Of a stretch of 5,338 nt of DNA, positions 1 through 5,183 are shown one piece after another (within the stretch, counting starts at the first letter, position 1; each line of letters begins with the position of its first letter). A model generated the notes under the pieces. The model had not been told where the DNA came from, searched no databases, and saw only the letters and a list, made by a program, of their open reading frames with translations. Both the position numbers and the translations under genes were made by a program. The stretch is from Acidobacteriota bacterium. Its GTDB lineage: Bacteria; Acidobacteriota; Polarisedimenticolia; Gp22-AA2. Location of the stretch: contig JAPUIN010000149.1 in NCBI GenBank assembly GCA_027297005.1, positions 1 through 5,338 on the forward strand, written 5' to 3'.

Positions 1-57
1 AATCGCCGCCATTAACGCGATGACCAGCAGGGCAACGAGCCTCGTGAGACCTCTCAT
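1..57 (-). CDS. N-terminus of a probable exported protein (partial, runs off left edge)
   Basis: Only the first 19 codons are inside the window. Reading leftward from an ATG at 57-55 they give MRGLTRLVALLVIALMAAI: a short positively charged start (two Arg) followed by an unbroken hydrophobic stretch. That is the n- and h-region of a signal peptide or a single N-terminal membrane anchor. A GGAGG Shine-Dalgarno match lies 12 bases upstream (complement of 70-74), a somewhat long spacing. An alternative ATG closer to it (complement of 67-69) reaches a stop after four codons, so the ATG at 57 is preferred. A good promoter on the same strand sits about 120 bases upstream. Function cannot be told from this fragment. 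That a gene starts here is fairly secure because the ribosome site, signal-like N-terminus and promoter all agree. Confidence 0.6.
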   Translation of the reverse strand, partial: MRGLTRLVALLVIALMAAI

Positions 58-122
58 GATTGCGCCATTCCTCCAGGACGACCGCAGGGGCGGGGAATCG
101 GGACAGCCGACCGCGGGATAGG

Positions 123-142
123 TGCCCCTCCGGTGAGGGGCA
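123..142 (-). promoter_or_regulatory. Strong hairpin in the 5' leader of the leftward gene
   Basis: TGCCCCTC (123-130) and GAGGGGCA (135-142) form a perfect 8-bp stem around the four-base loop CGGT. It lies between the predicted transcription start (about 180) and the start codon at 57. No T-run follows on either strand, so it is not an intrinsic terminator. A second inverted repeat, AGGTGC (120-125) with GCACCT (163-168), would enclose this hairpin but shares bases 123-125 with it. The two pairings are therefore partly exclusive, as in a leader that can fold two ways. No known riboswitch consensus was recognised. Confidence 0.4.
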
Positions 143-186
143 AAACTCTTCCGGGCAGCCCTGCACCTCAGCCCTGACCGGGTTGG

Positions 187-214
187 AATATATGTAATAG
201 TTGGACTATGGCAA
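187..214 (-). promoter_or_regulatory. Predicted sigma70-type promoter for the gene starting at 57
   Basis: On the minus strand TTGCCA (complement of 209-214; one mismatch to TTGACA) is followed after exactly 16 bases by TATATT (complement of 187-192; one mismatch to TATAAT). It lies in the most AT-rich part of an otherwise GC-rich window, and points at the leftward gene. Transcription would start near 180 and give a leader of roughly 120 bases. No other spot in the window matches both boxes this well. Confidence 0.55.
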
Positions 215-260
215 GTTTTGTAATGCACTGTAGTATCAAGAGTTACGTAAATGTAATGCA
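193..260 (-). promoter_or_regulatory. Repeated TGCATTACA elements around the promoter (candidate operator)
   Basis: The nine-base word TGTAATGCA occurs at 219-227 and again at 252-260 on the + strand, starts 33 bases apart. A shorter copy, TGTAAT, occurs at 193-198. Read in the direction of the leftward promoter these are TGCATTACA, TGCATTACA and ATTACA. The two full copies lie just upstream of the -35 box and the short copy lies in the spacer next to the -10 box. This arrangement fits binding sites of a regulator. No particular regulator is recognised. Confidence 0.4.
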
Positions 261-315
261 GATTCCTCCCATACCCGATATTCGTCACCATGGCCTGAAA
301 AACAGCATCGCAAGC

Positions 316-358
316 GGGCCAGGGGGAGCCAGGAAGGGGCCCCGGGGGATCAGGGAGG
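316..358 (+). repeat. G-rich tract with short purine-rich direct repeats
   Basis: Five G-runs (316-318, 322-326, 336-339, 344-348, 353-355) fall within 40 bases, separated by 3, 9, 4 and 4 bases. Within it GGGGGAGCCAGGAAGG (322-337) is echoed by GGGGGATCAGGGAGG (344-358). It lies downstream of the TPR gene's stop, on the strand opposite to that gene's mRNA. It could form a G-quadruplex in single-stranded DNA, though one loop is longer than the usual seven bases. Confidence 0.3.
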
Positions 359-404
359 TTCCGGGCTGTCTGGACGGACGCTCAGGAGGTACGGGGCCTA
401 GGAA

Positions 405-425
405 CCCGGCGAAATACCCGGACAG
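405..425 (+). repeat. 21-bp direct repeat, copy 1 (partner at 1681-1701)
   Basis: Bases 405-425 match 1681-1701 at 19 of 21 positions in the same orientation, including an exact core AATACCCGGACAG (413-425). Copy 1 is noncoding, just downstream of the TPR gene. An overlapping feature is CTGTCTGG (366-373), which can pair with CCGGACAG (418-425) across a 44-base loop. Confidence 0.35.
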
Positions 426-467
426 ACTCCCAGGACCGCTGCTTGATAAGGGTTGAGGATTGGAGAT

Positions 468-1808
468 TCAGAACCCGAGGAGGTCGCGCAACTCTGAGGC
501 GAGCGCGAGGTCCCGTGCGATCAGACGCTCGTAGTCCGAACGGGCGAGATCGGGCCTGAGGGCGGCCTCGTGGGAGAGCGCCAGTTGGTAGAGTGCGCGC
601 GGTTGCTGCGGATCGATGACGACGGCCCGCTCGAACTGCCGGGCCGCCTCCTCGAAGCGACCCGCGGCACCGAGAGCCATCCCCAGATTGTAGTGAGCGA
701 GATAGTGATCGGGTGCAAGGCGCGCGGCACGGGCAAAATCCTCGATCGCCGGCGCGGTCCGTCCGATCCGGAAACGTCGCACCCCGCGCTCCAGAAGGAG
801 ATCGGGGAACTCGCCGACCCGTGCGGCGATCTCGTTCATCAGATCGATCGCGTCGTCGGTCTGATCGGGGCGGGTCAGCAGGAGCGCCCGGGCGAACAGG
901 ACGATCGGTGCATCTTCGATCTGCTCGAGCGGCATGGTCGACGGTGAAGGCTGCCGATCACCGCCCCATCCCGATCCGGCGTCGACGGAAATCCTGCGCC
1001 CGCAGGCTAGAGAGGGATCGGTGTCCGGCCCTGCCCGCAGGATGCTCCCCGCGAGCCGTCCCTGCGAGTCAAAAAGAAACCCACCGCGGGCGCCCGCGCC
1101 ATCCTCGAGGCGCAGGAGCATCAACTCTCCACCGCCGGGAACGCGGATGGTGCGCTCCAGCGAAACGTCGAAGAGGCGGGACCGGTAGCCGTCGCGATCC
1201 CTGAGCCCGATGAAGCGATCCTCCCCGGTCAGCTCGAGCGGCTCATTGGATAGCCGCGCCGATTCGCTCGCGGTCGGATCGTTGCCGAGCCCTGGCGCGC
1301 CGCACGATGCGAGGCCGGGGGCGAGCAGCCACGCCAGATCCCCCGCGGGATCGGTTCCGATCAGCTCCGTCACCTCGTACCGTGGCCCCTCGCCCCAACG
1401 TCCCGTCAGATCGGGATCGGGAGAGACAGTCAGGCGACTGAAGGCGGAATGGCCGGCACGCAGCCGGCTCAAGTTGACCAGCAGCTCCCCCGGCCGATGA
1501 AGCGCCAGGGCCGTCGTCTGCAGCCTGATCATTCCGGCCTGATCGAGTGCTTCGAGTTCCAGAGCGCAACGGGCGGCGGATTTCGCCTCGGGTGTGACAA
1601 GGGATGCGGCGGCCGGATCCAGGGCGGCGAGCGCCACGAACAGTGTCGCGAAGAAGGAGGCCGCAGCGTCCCGAACGTGCCCCCGCGCAATACCCGGACA
1701 GGCCCCTGGGGAGCCAAACGGTCTCTTTCCTCTTTTCCTGACGCTCGGTTCCGTCCCCCCGCACCGTAACGGGCGGCTGCGGATACCTGGCGGGTGGTAA
1801 GGGCGCAC
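468..1808 (-). CDS. Exported trypsin-like pseudoprotease with C-terminal TPR repeats
   Basis: A 446-residue protein if translated from GTG at 1808, chosen for a GGAGG five bases upstream. The frame stays open to another GTG at 1850, which has no ribosome site. A hydrophobic segment at about 48-63 ending AAAS looks like a signal peptide core, although the Arg/Pro-rich region before it is unusually long. Residues about 92-272 resemble a trypsin/HtrA-like fold. GTDPAGDLAWL (151-161) matches the block holding the catalytic Asp (D157). The His block reads LLVNLSRL, with Ser where His is expected, and the Ser block reads GARGGFLF (239-246), with Arg241 in place of Ser. If this alignment is right the domain has no protease activity and probably binds peptide or protein. 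Residues about 299-435 form three or four TPR units, the clearest being YNLGMALGAAGRFEEAARQF, a protein-interaction scaffold. It probably works in the periplasm or at the envelope. The TPR call is firm; the pseudoprotease call is motif-based. Confidence 0.75.
   Translation of the reverse strand: MRPYHPPGIRSRPLRCGGTEPSVRKRGKRPFGSPGACPGIARGHVRDAAASFFATLFVALAALDPAAASLVTPEAKSAARCALELEALDQAGMIRLQTTALALHRPGELLVNLSRLRAGHSAFSRLTVSPDPDLTGRWGEGPRYEVTELIGTDPAGDLAWLLAPGLASCGAPGLGNDPTASESARLSNEPLELTGEDRFIGLRDRDGYRSRLFDVSLERTIRVPGGGELMLLRLEDGAGARGGFLFDSQGRLAGSILRAGPDTDPSLACGRRISVDAGSGWGGDRQPSPSTMPLEQIEDAPIVLFARALLLTRPDQTDDAIDLMNEIAARVGEFPDLLLERGVRRFRIGRTAPAIEDFARAARLAPDHYLAHYNLGMALGAAGRFEEAARQFERAVVIDPQQPRALYQLALSHEAALRPDLARSDYERLIARDLALASELRDLLGF
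1681..1701 (+). repeat. 21-bp direct repeat, copy 2 (partner at 405-425)
   Basis: This is the second copy of the repeat, with core AATACCCGGACAG at 1689-1701. It lies in the doubtful basic N-terminal part of the TPR protein, just upstream of the signal-like hydrophobic segment, so the two copies bracket the well-supported body of that gene. Confidence 0.35.
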
Positions 1809-1813
1809 GATCC

Positions 1814-1818
1814 CCTCC
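1814..1818 (-). promoter_or_regulatory. Shine-Dalgarno site deciding the start of the TPR protein
   Basis: GGAGG on the minus strand lies five bases before GTG at 1808-1806. The upstream in-frame GTG at 1850-1848 has no such site, which favours the shorter form. Both starts leave a long basic stretch before the hydrophobic segment, and no in-frame ATG, GTG or TTG just ahead of that segment offers a better N-terminus. Confidence 0.45.
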
Positions 1819-1990
1819 GGGCCGATGTCGGCGATGGACGGCGGCCACACCAGGCGACCGCTCGGCCGAAACGCGCATCCTGTGCTGAGTTGATGGAATT
1901 CAGGTACGGCGAGCGGAGGGGCCGGTCAAGCCGTTTTTGGGGTCCGGACAGGCAAGGCGGAGCCTGGACGCGCGCAGGCAGGAGGGGAGC

Positions 1991-2038
1991 GGCTCCTTCG
2001 GTGAGGGCACGGGTGGCTCGTTCGGTTGGGGAGCGGGT
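1991..2038 (+). repeat. Two tandem 24-bp imperfect repeats upstream of the ketosynthase operon
   Basis: Unit 1 (1991-2014) begins GGCTCCTTCGGT and unit 2 (2015-2038) begins GGCTCGTTCGGT; both end in CGGGT. By eye 19 of 24 positions agree. They abut head to tail, so the spacing is 24 bp, a little over two helical turns. They end two bases before the -10-like TAGACT (2041-2046) and about 38 bases before the ketosynthase start. The position suggests a regulator binding site. No third unit is found immediately upstream. Confidence 0.45.
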
Positions 2039-2064
2039 GGTAGACTCGCCCGGAACAGAAAGGC

Positions 2065-2068
2065 GGAG
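2065..2068 (+). promoter_or_regulatory. Ribosome binding site of the ketosynthase gene
   Basis: GGAG at 2065-2068 lies eight bases before ATG 2077, a normal spacing. The frame also has TTG at 2074, directly before the ATG and only five bases from the GGAG. The ATG is preferred, and the difference is a single residue. Confidence 0.6.
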
Positions 2069-2076
2069 ATCAGTTG

Positions 2077-3327
2077 ATGCAGGCACGCGCCGTGATCACG
2101 GGGTTCGGGATCATCTCCCCCTATGGCCACGGCACCGCCGCGTTCAGCGCGGGGGTCCGCGGAGGGCGCAGCGCCACGCGCCGCATCTCGCTGTTCGATC
2201 CGCTCGAGTTACCCTGCCAGGTGGCCGCCGAGGTGCCCGGGTTCGAGCCGGCGGCCCACCTGCCGCCCGACGAACTGCAGCGGGTCGGGCGGATTATCCC
2301 GATGGCGCTTGCTGCCGCGCACGAGTGTCTCGAGAACGCCGGGCTCGCCGACGGAGGGCTCACGCCCGACCAGCGCACACGCGTTGCTGTCGTGATTGGC
2401 ACCGGCGCCGGCGCGATCGACTTCGCCGAGCGACAGTACGAGACCTATTACCGGCAGGGGATCCGGCGCGTCAATCCGTTCGCCATCTCCTCTTCGGTCG
2501 TTGGCATGGTCAGCAGCGAGCTCAGCATCCGGTTCGGTTTCACCGGTCCCTCCCACGTCCTCAGCAACGGCTGCACGAGCAGCACCGACGCCATCGGGTA
2601 CGCCCTGCATGCCATTCGCAGGGGGGAGCGCGATATCGTGCTGACCGGTGGGGCCGAGGCCTGCATCACTCGGGGAATGATGGAGGGGTTCTGCCGGATG
2701 CGGGCGGCGGCGACCGGCTGGAACGACCGCCCCGAACGGGCATCGCGACCGTTCAACCGCGACCGCACCGGCTTCGTGCTGGGGGAGGGGGCGTACCTCA
2801 TGGTGCTCGAGGAGATCGAGCATGCCCGGCGTCGCGGTGCGCCAATCATCGCCGAGGTGGCGGGGTATGCTGCCACCTGCGACGCACATCATCGTGTCCA
2901 CATGAGCCCGGGCGGCGAGGAATCGACCCGCGCGATGCGCGAGGCGCTCGCGGCGGGAGGAACGTGCGCCGATGAGGTCGATTACATCAACATGCACGGA
3001 ACCGGCACGCTGCAGAACGATCGCATCGAGACGCGGGCCGTCTGGGCGCTCCTCGGCAAACGGGCCCGCCAGGTGCCGTGCTCGTCGACCAAATCGCTGA
3101 TCGGTCATGCGCAGGGGGCGTGCGGCGCGGCCGGTGTCGCCGCGACGGCTCTCGCCCTCCACGATCGATTCCTGCCGCCGACCGCCAACTACGAGAATCC
3201 CGATCCGGAATGCGACCTCGATTATGTGCCGAACCGGTCGCGCTCTGCGCAGCCGCGGGTGGCCCTCTGCAACTGCATCGGCTTCGGTTCCAAGAACGCC
3301 GCTCTCGTGCTGAAGGCGATCGAGTGA
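2077..3327 (+). CDS. Beta-ketoacyl-ACP synthase, FabF/type II PKS KS-alpha-like
   Basis: A 416-residue condensing enzyme of the KAS I/II family, the usual length. Such enzymes join a malonyl unit on acyl carrier protein to a Cys-bound acyl chain by decarboxylative Claisen condensation in the cytoplasm. The whole Cys-His-His set is visible: the nucleophile in SNGCTSSTDAIG (C166), the first His in NMHGTGT (H307), and Lys339 with the second His in STKSLIGHAQGACG (H344). The thiolase-fold N-terminus (AVITGFGIISPYG) and the glycine-rich GFVLGEGA and C-terminal CIGFGSKNAA blocks are all present, so it should be active. GCTS around the cysteine is closer to aromatic type II PKS KS-alpha subunits than to housekeeping FabF, and no fabD, fabG, acpP or chain-length-factor gene is adjacent, so a specialised role is likelier than general fatty acid synthesis. 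It leads the operon; its TGA overlaps the next ATG by one base. Confidence 0.9.
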   Translation: MQARAVITGFGIISPYGHGTAAFSAGVRGGRSATRRISLFDPLELPCQVAAEVPGFEPAAHLPPDELQRVGRIIPMALAAAHECLENAGLADGGLTPDQRTRVAVVIGTGAGAIDFAERQYETYYRQGIRRVNPFAISSSVVGMVSSELSIRFGFTGPSHVLSNGCTSSTDAIGYALHAIRRGERDIVLTGGAEACITRGMMEGFCRMRAAATGWNDRPERASRPFNRDRTGFVLGEGAYLMVLEEIEHARRRGAPIIAEVAGYAATCDAHHRVHMSPGGEESTRAMREALAAGGTCADEVDYINMHGTGTLQNDRIETRAVWALLGKRARQVPCSSTKSLIGHAQGACGAAGVAATALALHDRFLPPTANYENPDPECDLDYVPNRSRSAQPRVALCNCIGFGSKNAALVLKAIE

Positions 3328-4574
3328 TGGCGGGGACCGGACGGCCGGGATCAGGAAGAGCGATCACCCGCTCGGGCGTACCGCTCGACGTCGTCGTGGT
3401 GGGGGGTGGTCCCGCCGGTTCTTCGGTGGCCGTCGATCTGGCCGGCCGGGGGCGCAGCGTGCTGATCTGCGACGCGGCGCGATTCCCGCGTCACAAAGGG
3501 TGCGGCGAATACATTCCGCCCGCCGCCCGCCCGCATTTCGAACGACTCGGGGCGTGGCCTGAGATCGAGCGTCTGGGGCCGCGACGGCACGTCGGCATGG
3601 CGGTGATCTCACCGGGCGGGATCGAGTTCCTGGGGCGCTACGGCGACGCCTGCCACGGGCTTGCACTGCGCCGCTATGATCTTGACGCGGTCCTGCTCTC
3701 CAATGCAGCGCGGGTCGGGGCGCGGGTCGAGCAGGGGGCTCGTCTCACCGGGTTCGAGCGGAGCGCCGACGGCCGGTTCGAGCTCACCTTCCACGCGCAG
3801 GGGGAGGTGGCCCCGTGGCGTGTGCGATGTCGGGCTCTCATCGGCGCCGACGGCCGCAACTCGCTCGTGGCACGCCGCCTCGGACTGCGCCGCAGGGAGC
3901 GCCACAGGCGCTGGGCGATCATGGGGCACTTCCGGGGCGTCCGTGAGTCGGAGGACCACGGCGAGATGATCGTGACCGACTACGGTTACTGTGGGATCAA
4001 CCCGCTGCCGGGTGGTCTCACCAACATCTGCATCGTCATCGATGTCCAACGTGAACGGATGCCGGGCCGCCGGGGTCTGCTGCATTTCTTCTCGGATCGG
4101 ATCGCGGCCCACCCGTTGACCGCGATGAGAATGACCTCAGCCGTGCTGGAGGGGGAACTCCGATCGATCGGTCCGATGGCATGCCGGACGGTGTCGAGCG
4201 TCGCTGACGGGGCGCTTCTCGTCGGGGATGCAGCCGGTTTCTTCGATCCGTTCACCGGCGAGGGGATTGCGATGGCGTTACGCGGGGCGGAAATGGCCGC
4301 GAGCGTTCTGGATGAGGCGCTGCACCGCGGCGATCTCTCGTCGCGATCGCTCGGGGATTACGAGCGCAGGCGGCGCAGCGCTTTCTCCGGGCGGCTGTGG
4401 ATCGATCGCCTTCTTCAAAGTTTGCTGCCCCGCCCGCGTCTGACCGACTGGTTCGCACGAAAGCTCGCCCGTGATCCGTCACTGGCCGATCTGCTGGCCC
4501 GCGTGACCGGGGACACGGCCGCGCCGGACGAAGTCCTGTCCGCGCGATTCGTCGCGCGCCTCCTGCGCGCCTGA
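3327..4574 (+). CDS. FAD-dependent oxidoreductase, geranylgeranyl reductase/monooxygenase-like
   Basis: A 415-residue flavoprotein of the p-hydroxybenzoate hydroxylase-like superfamily. The Rossmann dinucleotide motif VVVVGGGPAGSSVA lies at 22-35, with the ribose-binding acid D49 at the end of the second strand. It is followed by KGCGEYIPPAA (57-67), like the KxCGE block of geranylgeranyl reductase and halogenase-type proteins. ALIGADGRNSLVARRLG (170-186) is the DG motif and LLVGDAAGFFDPFTGEGI (297-314) the second FAD motif. YGYCGINPLPGG (219-230) matches the substrate-domain strand of the same group. A basic helical tail (about 345-415) follows. Candidate reactions are hydroxylation of an aromatic ring, halogenation, or double-bond reduction of a lipid; the halogenase-specific WxWxIP motif is not seen. 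The ATG at 3327 overlaps the ketosynthase stop (TGATG), with AAGGCG upstream, pointing to coupled translation and a shared pathway. The frame is open upstream to 3078, but that part reads as a shadow of the ketosynthase. Fold is confident, reaction unknown. Confidence 0.85.
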   Translation: MAGTGRPGSGRAITRSGVPLDVVVVGGGPAGSSVAVDLAGRGRSVLICDAARFPRHKGCGEYIPPAARPHFERLGAWPEIERLGPRRHVGMAVISPGGIEFLGRYGDACHGLALRRYDLDAVLLSNAARVGARVEQGARLTGFERSADGRFELTFHAQGEVAPWRVRCRALIGADGRNSLVARRLGLRRRERHRRWAIMGHFRGVRESEDHGEMIVTDYGYCGINPLPGGLTNICIVIDVQRERMPGRRGLLHFFSDRIAAHPLTAMRMTSAVLEGELRSIGPMACRTVSSVADGALLVGDAAGFFDPFTGEGIAMALRGAEMAASVLDEALHRGDLSSRSLGDYERRRRSAFSGRLWIDRLLQSLLPRPRLTDWFARKLARDPSLADLLARVTGDTAAPDEVLSARFVARLLRA

Positions 4575-5161
4575 TGTCGGCCGGCGTGCCTCCCGGGGGG
4601 ACACCGTTCGTTGCGCTCGTGCTGCTCGCCGTCGCCCTGGCCATCGCTGAGCGGTGGTACTCCCTTGCCAACGAATCCAGGATGCTGCGGGAGGGAGGGG
4701 TGGAGATCGCTCCCCGGGTCTTCCGGTTGATGGTCCCTGTCTACGTCCTCGTTTTCCCGGCCGCGCTCGCCGAGCATCTGCTCGTACCGCGCGCGACGTC
4801 GTTCATGATGATCGGGGCAATGGGGGGGTTCTTTCTCATTTCCAAGGGATTGAAGCTCTGGGTCATTCTCCACCTGCGCGAATGCTGGACGATGAAGGTG
4901 ATTCTGCCGCGGCACCTTCACGTCGTAACGAGCGGACCCTATCGGTTCATTCGGCATCCGAATTACATTGCCGTGATGGGTGAGATTATCGCTTTGCCGC
5001 TGGTGGGAGGCGCCTGGCTGACGGCCGCCGCCGCCGGCATCCTCTTCATGATCATCCTTGTGGCCCGCGTCAGGACCGAAGAGGAGGCCCTCATGGCACG
5101 GCCGGAGTATGCCGCCGCCCTGGGCGGCAAGCGCCGCTTCCTGCCAGGGCGCCGCGGATGA
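4574..5161 (+). CDS. Integral-membrane methyltransferase, isoprenylcysteine carboxyl methyltransferase (ICMT) family
   Basis: A 195-residue membrane protein. Hydrophobic segments lie at about 11-27, 49-66, 76-100 and 132-164 (long enough for two helices). The family signature is clear: SGPYRFIRHPNYIAVMGE (120-137), the cofactor-binding GPYRxxRHPxY block, and RVRTEEEALMARPEYAAAL (165-183), the Arg/Glu-rich block after the last helix. Relatives transfer methyl from S-adenosylmethionine to lipophilic substrates at the membrane. Bacteria lack prenylated CaaX proteins of the eukaryotic kind, and a characterised bacterial relative, BpsB of Bacillus, O-methylates alkylpyrones made by a type III PKS. 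A hydroxyl or carboxyl on the operon's lipid product is therefore the likely substrate, by inference. The start ATG overlaps the flavoprotein stop by one base and no separate ribosome site is obvious, so it is probably translated by coupling. The length is normal for short bacterial members. Confidence 0.85.
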   Translation: MSAGVPPGGTPFVALVLLAVALAIAERWYSLANESRMLREGGVEIAPRVFRLMVPVYVLVFPAALAEHLLVPRATSFMMIGAMGGFFLISKGLKLWVILHLRECWTMKVILPRHLHVVTSGPYRFIRHPNYIAVMGEIIALPLVGGAWLTAAAAGILFMIILVARVRTEEEALMARPEYAAALGGKRRFLPGRRG

Positions 5162-5183
5162 TCCCGCACCGGCGGGGTCGCTC

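Larger units (their letters stand above)
58..467. other. Intergenic region without a convincing gene; promoter island and G-rich tract
   Basis: This 410-base stretch lies between two genes that both read leftward. The only open frame of any length (+ strand, 208-456, 82 codons) is rich in Gly, Pro and Arg, has no ribosome site and crosses an AT-rich promoter island, so it is not called. From right to left it holds a GC-rich segment (293-467) with purine-rich repeats, an AT-rich island (about 183-264) with a sigma70-like promoter and repeated TGTAATGCA words, and a GC-rich leader (58-180) with a strong hairpin. No classic hairpin-plus-T-run terminator is seen for the gene ending at 468; the nearest T-run on that strand (complement of 299-303) lacks a good stem directly before it. 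Confidence 0.6.
1809..2076. other. Divergent intergenic region between the TPR gene and the ketosynthase operon
   Basis: About 268 bases separate the two outward-reading genes, so promoters for both should lie here. Leftward, TTGACC (complement of 1924-1929) is a good -35 match, but the -10 position 17 bases on (TACCTG) is poor. Rightward, TAGACT at 2041-2046 keeps the most conserved -10 bases but has no good -35. Bases 1942-1969 can fold into an interrupted hairpin, with CAGGC (1949-1953) pairing to GCCTG (1962-1966). Two tandem repeats occupy 1991-2038. Open frames crossing this region are Arg/Pro/Ser-rich shadows. Confidence 0.45.

Noticed and set aside
123..142. Hairpin as intrinsic terminator
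   Set aside because: No T-run follows the stem on either strand.
299..343. Rho-independent terminator for the TPR gene using the T-run complementary to 299-303
   Set aside because: The nearest possible stem (GGGCC with GGCCC) has a 17-base loop and sits 13 or more bases from the T-run.
208..456. Small + strand open frame of 82 codons
   Set aside because: No ribosome site; it starts inside the leftward promoter and continues as Gly/Pro/Arg-rich sequence.
1794..2975. Long + strand open frame of 393 codons
   Set aside because: It crosses the intergenic region and then overlaps the ketosynthase in another frame. The translation is Arg/Gly/His/Pro-rich with no motifs, a typical shadow in GC-rich DNA.
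2209..3162. Minus-strand open frame of 317 codons opposite the ketosynthase
   Set aside because: It is antisense to a gene with complete catalytic motifs, and has low-complexity composition and no ribosome site.
3078..3326. Upstream extension of the flavoprotein
   Set aside because: The extra 83 codons lie wholly inside the ketosynthase, encode Arg-rich shadow sequence, and precede the normal Rossmann start.
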